From Planomonospora parontospora (lineage in GTDB: Bacteria > Actinomycetota > Actinomycetes > Streptosporangiales > Streptosporangiaceae), in NCBI GenBank assembly GCA_014647935.1, contig BMQD01000001.1, positions 186,001 to 250,000 on the forward strand: 64,000 nucleotides of DNA, in the 5' to 3' direction. Position numbers and translations under genes: made by a program. The notes under the pieces were generated by a model. The model was not told where the DNA came from. It searched no databases and was given only the letters and a program-made list of their open reading frames with translations. This document shows positions 7,592-17,541 of this stretch, in pieces (positions within the stretch are counted from its first letter, which is position 1; each line of letters starts with the position of its first letter).

Positions 7592-9274
7592 ATGCGGCGG
7601 CTCGGAACGGCTCTGGCACTCCTCGGCGGCCTGGCGCTCGCGGTCGCCGCGATGCCCGCTGCCCTGGCACACGAACACCCCAGCGGGATCACCGACCTGG
7701 TGACCCCCGCGGTGGTGCGCGTCGAGGCGACGGCGAAGGTGGACATCACCCTGCTCGACCACCTCGGCGAGCTGGTCCACGTCGAGCGGAGCTACGAGGT
7801 GCCGATCGGCAGCGGCACCGGAACCGTGGTCAACCCCGACGGCGCGGTCGTCACCCTGACCCGCGTGGTGGAGACCGGCAAGGACGTCGCGGTGTACGCC
7901 GCGAACCGCATCTTCGCCGAGCACCACAAGGTGAAGATCCCCGACGACTTCGAGCGGCACAAGCTCTCCGACGACAGGCTCGACCACCACCTGCAGGAGT
8001 GCTACCCGCCGAAGAGCTCCACGGCGACCTGCATCGCCGACGTCAGCACCGAGATCCGGATCTTCCCCAACATCGCCCCCGCCGACGCCGAGGGGTTCCG
8101 GGCCGAGATCGCCCGCGCCGGGGACGGGCCCGACAGCCCGGCGGTGCTGGTGCCGGTCGGGCGCGCCGACGGCGGGGCGGGCATGCCCACCGCGCCGCTG
8201 GCCGCCAAGGTGCCCGACAAGGAGGGCTCGCCGGTCGCGGTCGCCGGGTTCACCGGGCGGCCCGCGGCCGACCGGCCGGAGACCGTGGAGATCGCGCACC
8301 TGCAGGCCGGGGGTGCCGGGGACGGCGGGAGGCGGTTCAAGGACCCCGAGGGCAAGGCCGACGAGCCGGTGAAGCTGGGCGCCCTCGTCGACAAGGGGCT
8401 GCTCGGAGGCCCGGTGATCGAGGACAAGAAGGGCGAGGTCGTCGGGCTGCTCGTGGGCGGCGGCAAGGAGGCCCGGATGATCGGCGTCCGGGAGATCACC
8501 ACGGCGCTGGCCGAGGCGAAGGTGCCCGCGCGGCGCGGCCCGATCGACGCCGCGTTCGAGCAGGCGCTGACCCGCTTCCACACCGAGTACTACGGTGACG
8601 CCGTCCCGGCCTTCCAGCGCGTCCTGGAGCTGTATCCCGGCCACGTCGTGGCCGCCGCGCACCTGAAGACCGCGCAGGCCAAGCGCGGCACCGCCGAGGA
8701 CGAGGGCACCAAGCGGGCCGCCGCCGCGGACGAGGACGCGGGTGGCGGAGGAGTGCCGCTCTGGCCGTTCCTGGCCGGCGGCGGCGTGCTGGTGGCCGCG
8801 GTGGCCGCCGGGGCGCTGCTGCTGTGGCGGCGCGGGGCCGCGCAGGACCCGGACCCCGCGGAGGCCGGGACCGTCGAGACGGGCGTGCCGGTCCCCGAGC
8901 CGCCCGTCGCCATCCCGCGCCGGCCCCCGGTCGACGAGGGGGCCAACCCCACGGTGGTGGTCGGGCGCTCCTTCCCCGCCCTGCCGAAGATCGCACCCGG
9001 AGACCCGCCCACCGGTCCCGGCGGGCCGTCCGCGGCTCCGGGCGGGCCGTCCACCGGCCCCGGCAGACCCGTGCTGGTCGCCCGCGACCCCGGGCGACCG
9101 GAGGGGACCGCGCCGAACGGCGGCGACACCGCCGCGGGAGCCGCGGGAGCCGGAGCGGGGGCCGCCGGGACGAACCCGGGCGCGGCCGTCCAGAAGTACT
9201 GCACCGCCTGCGGGATGCGGCTGGGCCACGCCCACCGGTTCTGCGGCTTCTGCGGCCACCCGGCCGAGGCGTGA
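7592..9274 (+). CDS. Exported trypsin-like pseudoprotease with C-terminal zinc ribbon
   Basis: The 560-residue protein has a signal peptide ending AALAHE, an extracytoplasmic domain that follows the HtrA/trypsin plan (GSGTGTVVNPDGAVVTLTRVV, then GLLGGPVIEDKKGEVVGLL), a short TPR-like stretch (FHTEYYGDAVPAFQRVLELYPG), one membrane helix at about 391-415, a long Pro/Gly-rich tail and a cytosolic zinc ribbon YCTACGMR...FCGFCGHP. The expected catalytic His is replaced (TR) and the GNSGG serine is replaced (LLGGP), so it is probably a non-enzymatic sensor or scaffold. AGGGAG lies 5 nt before the ATG. It overlaps the kinase gene by 4 bp. Confidence 0.75.
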   Translation: MRRLGTALALLGGLALAVAAMPAALAHEHPSGITDLVTPAVVRVEATAKVDITLLDHLGELVHVERSYEVPIGSGTGTVVNPDGAVVTLTRVVETGKDVAVYAANRIFAEHHKVKIPDDFERHKLSDDRLDHHLQECYPPKSSTATCIADVSTEIRIFPNIAPADAEGFRAEIARAGDGPDSPAVLVPVGRADGGAGMPTAPLAAKVPDKEGSPVAVAGFTGRPAADRPETVEIAHLQAGGAGDGGRRFKDPEGKADEPVKLGALVDKGLLGGPVIEDKKGEVVGLLVGGGKEARMIGVREITTALAEAKVPARRGPIDAAFEQALTRFHTEYYGDAVPAFQRVLELYPGHVVAAAHLKTAQAKRGTAEDEGTKRAAAADEDAGGGGVPLWPFLAGGGVLVAAVAAGALLLWRRGAAQDPDPAEAGTVETGVPVPEPPVAIPRRPPVDEGANPTVVVGRSFPALPKIAPGDPPTGPGGPSAAPGGPSTGPGRPVLVARDPGRPEGTAPNGGDTAAGAAGAGAGAAGTNPGAAVQKYCTACGMRLGHAHRFCGFCGHPAEA

Positions 9275-10803
9275 CGGCGCCGGTGAACGAGAGAGCGCTC
9301 ATCGGCCAGGAAGTGGCCGGCTACTACGTCGAGGACGTCATCGGCAAGGGCGGCATGGCCGTGGTCTACCTCGCGGTGGACTCGCGGCTCAACCGCCGGG
9401 TCGCGCTGAAGGTCCTCAACCCGCTGCTCGGCGAGGACGACCGGTTCCGCCAGCGCTTCATCCTGGAGTCGCGGACGGTCGCCAGCATCGACCACCCCAA
9501 CATCATCCCGATCTACGAGGCGGACGCCGCGGCCGACGGCACCCTCTACATCGCGATGCGCTACGTCGACGGCCCCGACCTGCGCCGCCTGTTCTACGAC
9601 CGGGGACCGCTCCCGGTCAGCCAGGTCAGCCGGATCTTCACGCAGGTCGCCGCCGCGCTGGACACCTCGCACGCGCACGACCTGATCCACCGTGACGTCA
9701 AGCCCGCCAACATCCTGATCGCCGGGCACACCGAGGGCGAGCACGTCTACCTCACCGACTTCGGCATCACCAAGCACCGCACCTCCATCTCCGGGCTGAC
9801 CCAGACCGACCAGTTCATCGGCACCCCCCGCTACATGTCGCCCGAGCAGATCAACAAGGAGACCATCGACGGACGCTGCGACCAGTACGGCCTGGCCTGC
9901 GTGGTCTACGAGGCGCTGGCGGGACGGTTGCCGTTCCAGCGCGACAACGAGATCGCGCTGCTCTGGGCGCACCTGGCCGAGCCGCCGACGCCGCTCAGCA
10001 CCCTCCGGCCCGAGCTGCCGCCGGAGGTCGACGGGGTGATGGCACGGGCGCTGGCCAAGGCGCCGGAGCAGCGCTACGACAGCTGCGCCGAGTTCGTCAC
10101 CGCGCTGCGCGACGCGATCAGCGGCCAGTCCTACCAGCTGCAGCAGACCCGGCCGGCCGCCGGGCGCCCGGCAAGGCCGCGCGCCCGCGCCGGCGGGCGG
10201 CGCATCCTCCTCGGGGCCGGGGCGGCGATCGCCGCGGTCATCGCGCTGGTGGCGGTGCTCGCCGTGATCCTGCGGGGCGATGACGCGTGGGCCGCCTACC
10301 GGGGCTCGGCCGCGGTGCCGGTCGCGTTCGAGCACCCGGCCGGCTGGACGACGATCCAGCACGCGGACGTGTTCACGGTCTCCGCTCCCCGCGCCGAGGA
10401 GTTCCGGACCCTGTTCAGCACGCCGGTCACCGCCGACTGGGCGGCGGTCAACGAGATCATCAAGACCGACCCGGAGGAGGCCACCGGCGTCTACGCGCAG
10501 ACGCTGGACACGCTCGACCCGCGCGGCGGCGCCCAGCAGCTCCAGGAGACGCTGCAGTCCTCGCTGCCCGGCACGGTGAGCGTCTTCTCCGAGGTGGTGC
10601 AGGTCCGGGTCGGCGGGCGGCCCGCCGTACGGCTGGAGGGGGCGATCGCCGACCCGCAGCAGGGCGGCCGGCTCGACTTCGTCGGCTACGCCGTGGAGCG
10701 GCCGGATGAACCCGCCCTGATGATCTACTTCTGCGCGTCGGGCCGCTGCGACGACACGCTGGCGGGCCGGCTCGTGCGGAGCGTGACCTTCCCGGAGTCA
10801 TGA
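9271..10803 (+). CDS. Transmembrane Ser/Thr protein kinase (PknB type)
   Basis: The 510-residue protein has a Hanks-type kinase domain (about 17-285): glycine loop IGKGGMAVVY, ATP lysine Lys47, HRDVKPAN (140-147), DFG (163-165) and the APE-equivalent SPEQ. A basic linker and one membrane helix (311-334) follow, then an extracellular domain of about 170 residues without PASTA repeats. That domain resembles lipoprotein-like PsbP/LpqN-type modules seen in actinobacterial kinases, but I do not identify it firmly. The GTG start overlaps the pseudoprotease stop (GTGA), so the two proteins likely form one signalling unit. Confidence 0.9.
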   Translation: MTAPVNERALIGQEVAGYYVEDVIGKGGMAVVYLAVDSRLNRRVALKVLNPLLGEDDRFRQRFILESRTVASIDHPNIIPIYEADAAADGTLYIAMRYVDGPDLRRLFYDRGPLPVSQVSRIFTQVAAALDTSHAHDLIHRDVKPANILIAGHTEGEHVYLTDFGITKHRTSISGLTQTDQFIGTPRYMSPEQINKETIDGRCDQYGLACVVYEALAGRLPFQRDNEIALLWAHLAEPPTPLSTLRPELPPEVDGVMARALAKAPEQRYDSCAEFVTALRDAISGQSYQLQQTRPAAGRPARPRARAGGRRILLGAGAAIAAVIALVAVLAVILRGDDAWAAYRGSAAVPVAFEHPAGWTTIQHADVFTVSAPRAEEFRTLFSTPVTADWAAVNEIIKTDPEEATGVYAQTLDTLDPRGGAQQLQETLQSSLPGTVSVFSEVVQVRVGGRPAVRLEGAIADPQQGGRLDFVGYAVERPDEPALMIYFCASGRCDDTLAGRLVRSVTFPES

Positions 10804-10892
10804 GGGCGGCCGAGGCCGGCGCCGGAGACTCAGCGACGCCGGCGGCAGGGAGGCGTCGGGCTCGGCGGCGCCGGCGGCCCGGAGGTCGCGTC

Positions 10893-11561
10893 TCAGCCGA
10901 CCGCCGCGCCCGGCCGCACCACCCCGGACTCGTAGGCGAACACCACCGCCTGGGCGCGGTCGCGCAGGTGCAGCTTCATGAGCACCCGCGCCACGTGCGT
11001 CTTGACGGTCGCCTCGCCGACGAAGAGCTCCTTGGCGATCTCGGCGTTGGTCAGGCCACGGGCCAGGAACCGCAGCACCTCCAGCTCCCGCGGCGTCAGC
11101 TCGCCGAGCCGGGGCGGGGGCGCGGGCTCGTGGCGGCCGGCGAAGGAGGCGATGACCCGCGTGGTCACCGCCGGGTCCAGCAGGGCGTCACCGCCGACCA
11201 CGACGCGGACGGCCTCGACGAGCTGCTCGGGCGGGGAGACCTTGAGCAGGAAGCCGCTGGTCCCCGCCCGCAGCGCGGCGTAGAGGTTCTCGTCGGTGTC
11301 GAAGGTGGTCAGCATGACGACCCGGGGCGGGTCCGGCTGGTCGAGCAGCTGCCGGGCCGCGGTGAGGCCGTCCATGCGGGGCATGGAGATGTCCATCAGG
11401 ACGATGTCCGGCCGGGTGCGGCGGGCCACCGCGACGGCCTCCAGCCCGTCGGCGGCCTCCCCGACGACCTCCATGCCGGGCTCGCTCTCCACCACGAGCT
11501 TCAGGCCCGCGCGGACCATCGCCTGGTCGTCGGCGATCACGATGCGGATGACGTCACTCAT
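10893..11561 (-). CDS. NarL/LuxR-type response regulator
   Basis: The 222-residue regulator has a receiver domain (DD at 11-12, phospho-acceptor Asp57 in VLMDISMP, conserved Lys in FLLKVSP) and a C-terminal LuxR helix-turn-helix (LTPRELEVLRFLARGLTNAEIA, about 152-215). It overlaps the preceding kinase gene by 4 bp (ATGA), so the pair is cotranslated. No target promoter is evident. The output is probably transcriptional control of genes elsewhere. Confidence 0.93.
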   Translation of the reverse strand: MSDVIRIVIADDQAMVRAGLKLVVESEPGMEVVGEAADGLEAVAVARRTRPDIVLMDISMPRMDGLTAARQLLDQPDPPRVVMLTTFDTDENLYAALRAGTSGFLLKVSPPEQLVEAVRVVVGGDALLDPAVTTRVIASFAGRHEPAPPPRLGELTPRELEVLRFLARGLTNAEIAKELFVGEATVKTHVARVLMKLHLRDRAQAVVFAYESGVVRPGAAVG

Positions 11562-12721
11562 ACCAGGACCTCCAGGGAGAGCGGGAGCCGTGCATGGACC
11601 CGGAACCCGCCCTCGGCGCGCGGGCCGGCCTCGAACGTGCCGCCGAACAGGGTGGCGCGCTCGCGCATGCCGATGAGGCCGTTGCCGGTCGACAGCTCCG
11701 GAGCCGAGCCCGCACCGCCGGTGTCGAGGACCTCCACCTCCACGGAGTCGTCCAGGTAGGCGACGCGGACGGAGATCTCGGACTCGTCCGCGTGCTTGAC
11801 CGCGTTGGTGAGCGCCTCCTGCGCGATGCGGTAGGCGGACAGGTCCAGACCCGGTGCGAGCCGTACGGGCTCGCCGGTGACGGACAGCGTGATGCGCAGG
11901 CCCGAGGAGGCGAGCGAGGCGACGGTGGTGGCGAGCATGTCCAGTCCCGGCTGCGGGATGGCCTCGTCCAGCGGCATGCGCAGCGCGCCGAGCATGACGC
12001 GCAGTTCCTCGACCGCCTCGCGGCCCGAGCGCTCGATGCCGAGCAGCGCGTCGGCGTCGCCGCCGCCCCTCCGGCGCAGCACCCCGGCCTGCATGACCAT
12101 CATGCTCACGCTGTGCGCGACGACGTCGTGCAGCTCGCGGGCGATGCGGGTGCGCTCCTCGGCGACGGCCTCGGCGGCCCGGCGCTCCCGGTCGCGTTCC
12201 AGCCGTACGGCGTGCTCGGCCAGGCGGCGGGCCCGGGTGGCGTAGGCGTTGACCGCCAGGCCGGTGAGGTAGGCGGAGCCGAAGACGACGGTCAGGAAGA
12301 TGACCTCCTCCGCCGGGAGCCACCGGTGGTCCACCGCGCCGGAGTCGAAGACGAGGACGCCGGTCACGGCCCAGGCCAGGCCGGGCCTGAACGGCAGTTC
12401 CGCGCCGACGGTGTGGAAGACGAGCAGCAGGGAGAACAGCTGCCAGACCTGGCAGTGCTCGTAGCCCTGCCGGTGCCAGGCGTACTGGACGAGGATCATC
12501 AGGATGAAGACCGCGACCGGGGCCTTGCGGCGGAACCAGACGAGCACGCCGGTGACGAGCGCCTGGCCGATCCACCACAGTTCGGGGGTCTCGGCCGCGC
12601 CGTACTCGGTCGCGACGGTGAACGCCTCGAGCGTGCCGAGGGCGATGATCGCGGCGCCGATCAGCAGATCGACTCTCGGCACCGTGCGGAGGTGCCGGGA
12701 GAGGGGGAGGGGAAGCGCCAT
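11558..12721 (-). CDS. Sensor histidine kinase, HisKA_3 family
   Basis: The 387-residue kinase has four to six N-terminal membrane helices (residues 18-160), a dimerisation/phosphotransfer segment ARELHDVVAHSV with His198, and a HATPase domain with N-box IAQEALTNAVKHA and G-boxes VLDTGGAG and GNGLIGMRER. No large extracytoplasmic sensor is present, so it likely senses within the membrane, as DesK-type kinases do. It is cotranscribed with the response regulator ending at 10893. Confidence 0.92.
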   Translation of the reverse strand: MALPLPLSRHLRTVPRVDLLIGAAIIALGTLEAFTVATEYGAAETPELWWIGQALVTGVLVWFRRKAPVAVFILMILVQYAWHRQGYEHCQVWQLFSLLLVFHTVGAELPFRPGLAWAVTGVLVFDSGAVDHRWLPAEEVIFLTVVFGSAYLTGLAVNAYATRARRLAEHAVRLERDRERRAAEAVAEERTRIARELHDVVAHSVSMMVMQAGVLRRRGGGDADALLGIERSGREAVEELRVMLGALRMPLDEAIPQPGLDMLATTVASLASSGLRITLSVTGEPVRLAPGLDLSAYRIAQEALTNAVKHADESEISVRVAYLDDSVEVEVLDTGGAGSAPELSTGNGLIGMRERATLFGGTFEAGPRAEGGFRVHARLPLSLEVLV

Positions 12722-12799
12722 GCGGGGAGACTAAACCCTCGCGTCGCTATTGCATATAGGACAAAACCCCTGCCCAAGTGGCTTGCAAGTGGGCCACAA

Positions 12800-12835
12800 G
12801 TCCCCCCGGAGGGGCCATCGGCCCTCCGGGGGGAC
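12800..12835. terminator. Strong hairpin between two converging-context genes
   Basis: GTCCCCCCGGAGGG and its exact complement CCCTCCGGGGGGAC form a 14-bp stem with an 8-nt loop. It lies about 150 bp past the stop of the membrane protein gene (minus) and upstream of the kinase gene, which fits a terminator isolating the two-component operon. No long U-tract follows, as is common in very GC-rich actinomycetes. Confidence 0.55.
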
Positions 12836-12985
12836 GGTATCCCCGGTTCCGCCGGGATCCCGGCTCCCTCGGGGGCGGTGTGCCGCCCCTCACCGGTGTC
12901 CCGGCCCCACCGGGTCCCGGCCTCATCGGCGCCCCGCCTCCACCGGGAGCCGGCTCCACCGGTGAAGCGGCGGAGCCGGTGGGAC

Positions 12986-13687
12986 TCAGGCCCCGACGCC
13001 CGCGGCCGGCGCGGACGCGACGGCGGTGGAGGCGGTGGGGTAGTAGGAGATCCACTCGTCGCGGCTCATCCGGAGCATCCTGACGCCGAGGGCGCCCAGC
13101 GCGGCCACCGGGATGCCCCAGAGCACGACGGTCGCCGGGCCGTACCCGACGAACATCGAGCCGCCGTAGCCGACCGCGAGGACGAGCGGGATCCACCAGT
13201 GGGCGAAGCCGGCCCGCCAGGCGCCGACGGCCAGGACCGGCATGCCGAAGATGGCGAAGAAGATCCACGGCATCTGGAAGCCGAAAATGACGCCGGGCAG
13301 GTTCACCATCTCGTCCATGATGCGGGTGGCCTCCTCGGGGCTGTGGTGCCGGCCGAGCCACCACTCCACCGGATCGGCCATCAGCAGGCCCGACAGGTTG
13401 ATGTAGCCGAGGATGACGAGCGGGCCGGCGATGTGCCCGAACACCGCCGCGCGGCGGCGCATCACGTGCAGCAGGCCGAGGGCGGCCAGCGCCATCAGCA
13501 GGTACGCCCAGTGGTAGAGCACCGACTGGACCTGGGCGAGGACGGGGTCGTCGCCGAAGCTGACCGCCTCGCGCTCGTCGCCCCAGGTCCCGGGGTCGAG
13601 GATGACGGCGATCGCCTGGAGGAGCGGGGCGACGATCAGCAGCACGCCGGAGGCGACGCGCCTGAAGTCTGCGGAGTCCTTGAACAC
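12986..13687 (-). CDS. Polytopic membrane protein of unknown function
   Basis: The 233-residue protein has about six hydrophobic helices (for example GVLLIVAPLLQAIAVIL near residue 13, VLYHWAYLLMALAALGLLHV near 55, IPLVLAVGYGGSMFVGYGPA near 170) and few charged loops. A GTG start at 13687 is preferred: it is preceded by a GGGAA site and gives the typical short N terminus MFKDSADFRRVASG. I recognise no enzyme motif. Similar small membrane proteins occur widely in actinomycetes, often as accessory genes beside two-component systems. Confidence 0.7.
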   Translation of the reverse strand: MFKDSADFRRVASGVLLIVAPLLQAIAVILDPGTWGDEREAVSFGDDPVLAQVQSVLYHWAYLLMALAALGLLHVMRRRAAVFGHIAGPLVILGYINLSGLLMADPVEWWLGRHHSPEEATRIMDEMVNLPGVIFGFQMPWIFFAIFGMPVLAVGAWRAGFAHWWIPLVLAVGYGGSMFVGYGPATVVLWGIPVAALGALGVRMLRMSRDEWISYYPTASTAVASAPAAGVGA

Positions 13688-13917
13688 GGGGTTTCCCTGC
13701 CTGTGCGGAGTCACGGTGCGCAGGCGCCGGGGTGGACGCGGGTGCGGATCCCGCCGCCTCCGGTACGGATCCCGTGGGGAGCCGCCTGCGTGGAACTGTC
13801 GCCAGGAAGGTATTCCGCCGCCCGCCGCGGGGGCGTCCGCCGCGGGGCTGATCCGGCGTCCTCCTGGCGGGGTAAGAGGCGTCCCCCGGGGTCCCCTCCG
13901 GAGCCATGGCCTGAGCC

Positions 13918-14055
13918 CGCGATCCCCGATCCGTGATCCCTGGCCCCCGATCCGCAGCCCGTGGTCCGCAACCCGTGGTCCGTGGTCCGCGATCCCCGGT
14001 CCGTGCTCCCTGCTTCGCAGTCCTCGGTTCGCAATCCGCGATCCGGAGCGGGTCG
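13918..14055. repeat. Degenerate tandem repeat (GATCC/GGTCC-CGTGG units)
   Basis: Words such as CCCGATCCG, CCCGTGGTCCGC, CCCGTGGTCCGTGG and CCGCGATCC recur every 10-20 bp. The array is irregular and untranslated in any plausible gene. It could be a slippage-generated minisatellite; the sequence gives no evidence of function. Confidence 0.6.
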
Positions 14056-14353
14056 GCGTCACTCCGCTGCCGCCTGTGCCCGGCCGGGGCTTCGGCGCCT
14101 GGACGGCGTCTCAGAATATGGACGACACTTCCGGCATCCGGTCGGAACTCCGGAGTCCGGCCGGTGCTCCGAGGATCACCGAAGATGAAGGTTTCCTTAC
14201 CCGTGCCGGGGGTCTGAGCTGGTGTTCCGTGCTGGACGATGGTTCCCCGGCCCCTTCCTGCCGTCCATCGCCCGGGGATCCGGAAGTCCTGCCGGCGGGC
14301 AGGACGCGCGCATCTTCCAGGGTCGGTAAACGGCGTGTTACGGGCATCTCATA

Positions 14354-15743
<1,390 letters not shown>

Positions 15744-15772
15744 CCTCCTCCGGCCCGCCGGGCGGCGGCGCG

Positions 15773-16762
15773 TCAGTCGCCGACGGCGCGGCGGAGGCCG
15801 GTGAGGGAGGCGGCCAGCAGCCGGGCGCGGCCGGTGGACTCGGCGTAGTCGGCCAGCACCGCGCACAGGCACACCGCGAGCACGCGCGCCGCCAGCTCGC
15901 GCCCGGGACCGACGGGCCGCCCGTAGGCCGAGAGCAGAGCCGTACGGGCGGCCCCGTCGAAACCGGCGTAGGCGAGTGAGAGGTCGACCGCCGGGTCGGC
16001 CCGGCACAGGTCGCCCCAGTCGATGACGCCGGTCGCCCGCCCGTCCGGGCCGACCAGCAGGTGCCGCAGGTGCAGGTCGCCGTGGGAGACGACCGCGGGG
16101 CCGGGAGGCGGGCCCGCCTTCTCGCCGTCGGCGAGGAGCCGGTCGACGGCCGGGTCCGGGGTCCACACGCCGCGCCGCACCAGCCGGCCCAGCCGCTCCC
16201 GGGCCATCGGCGCCCGGACGCCCGGGTCGCCCCGGCGCATCGGGTCGACGGGCAGGCCGCCGCCCGCCGCGACGGCCAGCTCCGGATCGTGCAGGGCGCG
16301 CAGGAACGCGCCAAGGCCGGCGGCGGCCCGCACCCGCCCGTCGGCGGAGAGCTCCGCTTCGGCCAGTTCCTCGCCGGGGATCAGCTCCGCGCCCCAGAAC
16401 GGCCACGGATAGGCGCCGGACGGCCGCCCGACCCGGGCCGGCACCGGCAGGGCCAGCGGCAGCCGTTCCGCCAGGGCGGGCAGCGTCGCGATCTCCCGCT
16501 CGACACCGGGCAGCGCGACGGCCCGGCGCGGGAACCGGAACGCCCAGCGCTCGCCGACGAGGTGGACGGTGTTGTCCCAACCGGTGGCCAGCAGCCGGAC
16601 CGGCGCCCCGCGCAGGTCGGGGAACTGCGCGCCGACCAGCGCCGCCGCGTCGCCCTCCCGGACGTCCTGCTCGGCCGCCCACTCCGGCGCCGCGCCCGTC
16701 ACCGACGCCCCCGCCGGGCCGCCGCCCGCCCCGGATGTGCTCCCCGGACCACTGATCGCCAT
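15773..16762 (-). CDS. Aminoglycoside phosphotransferase-fold kinase (APH family)
   Basis: The 329-residue protein has the APH/choline-kinase catalytic loop VVSHGDLHLRHLLV (Asp as base) and the metal-binding VIDWGDLC, with N-terminal nucleotide-lobe features WDNTVHLVGERWAFRFPRR. The family phosphorylates aminoglycosides, macrolides, sugars or homoserine; nothing here names the substrate, and such copies are common housekeeping or resistance-like genes in soil actinomycetes. The ATG at 16762 has a weak ribosome-binding site; a GTG about 19 codons further in is an alternative. Confidence 0.8.
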   Translation of the reverse strand: MAISGPGSTSGAGGGPAGASVTGAAPEWAAEQDVREGDAAALVGAQFPDLRGAPVRLLATGWDNTVHLVGERWAFRFPRRAVALPGVEREIATLPALAERLPLALPVPARVGRPSGAYPWPFWGAELIPGEELAEAELSADGRVRAAAGLGAFLRALHDPELAVAAGGGLPVDPMRRGDPGVRAPMARERLGRLVRRGVWTPDPAVDRLLADGEKAGPPPGPAVVSHGDLHLRHLLVGPDGRATGVIDWGDLCRADPAVDLSLAYAGFDGAARTALLSAYGRPVGPGRELAARVLAVCLCAVLADYAESTGRARLLAASLTGLRRAVGD

Positions 16763-16790
16763 GGCCGTCACGCTATCGGGTGGCGGGGCG

Positions 16791-16826
16791 CCGCCGCCCC
16801 CTCGGCCGCGGCCGAGGGGGCGGCGG
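16791..16826. terminator. Perfect 36-bp palindrome
   Basis: CCGCCGCCCCCTCGGCCG is followed immediately by its exact reverse complement, giving 18-bp arms with no spacer. It lies upstream of the APH-fold gene and about 155 bp after the DUF2267 gene, both on the minus strand, so it most likely terminates the latter's transcript. An arm length of 18 bp without mismatch is exceptional in this window. Confidence 0.6.
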
Positions 16827-16981
16827 GGGAGGCCGCTTGTCCGTGATCCGGGAGCGCTCACGGGCCGGAGGGGGCGATGGCCGGCGGATCTCCGGGCGCC
16901 GAAGATGTCCTGCGCCCGCTGGAGCCGGCCGTCGGAGCGCTCTTCTCCGTGAGAAGTGGCCGGGACCGTCCGCGCGGCTCC

Positions 16982-17347
16982 TCAGAGCACCTCCGCGAAC
17001 TCCCTCGGCAGCTGGGAGAGCACGTCGTCGAGCTCTCCGGGCGCGGTGGCCAGGCGCAGCGCGGAGAAGACCGAGTGCACGTCCTCCCTGATCTCGGAGA
17101 CGTCCGCTCCCGAGCGTTCGCTGACCCGCCGGACGAATTCGTCGAGCCCGAAGTCGTCGGGGGTCTCGCGGTCCGAGAGCAGCAGGTCCTGCATCGACTC
17201 GGGCAGCTGGGACGCCAGGTCGTCGGCCTCCTCGGGGGTCAGGCGCTCGGCCAGTGTCTCCAGCGTGGCCTGGGTCAGGATCTCCGCCTGGTCCTGGGTG
17301 AGCCCTGACTCGTTGCACACCACTCTGATGAATTCGCCCTCGTTCAT
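16982..17347 (-). CDS. DUF2267 domain protein
   Basis: This acidic 121-residue protein matches the DUF2267 pattern of two related helical halves: TLETLAERLTPEEADDLASQLP and a second VFSALRLATAPGELDDVLSQLP, each ending in a QLP turn. DUF2267 proteins are common in actinobacteria, often in stress or gas-vesicle-like settings, with no known reaction. A GGGAGGAAAC site stands just before the ATG. It is flanked by the 36-bp palindrome downstream and a repeat-like GC-rich leader upstream. Confidence 0.8.
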   Translation of the reverse strand: MNEGEFIRVVCNESGLTQDQAEILTQATLETLAERLTPEEADDLASQLPESMQDLLLSDRETPDDFGLDEFVRRVSERSGADVSEIREDVHSVFSALRLATAPGELDDVLSQLPREFAEVL

Positions 17348-17541
17348 GGCGTTTCCTCCCCTCCTATCCGGTTCGGAGGCGTGCCCGGTCCCCACGGCGC
17401 CAAACGATCCTTGACCAAGCCGTGAACCGGCCGCCGCCCGTCCGGCGTCCGGGCCCCGCGCATCCGCCTCCGCGCCCCGGCGTGCGGGCTCCACGTGTCC
17501 GGGCTCCGCGGGTCCGGCCCCCGCGCCCCGGTGCCCGGTCG

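Noticed and set aside
13918-14055. Possible CRISPR array
   Set aside because: Units are degenerate, 10-20 bp apart, without unique spacers of constant length, and no cas gene is present.
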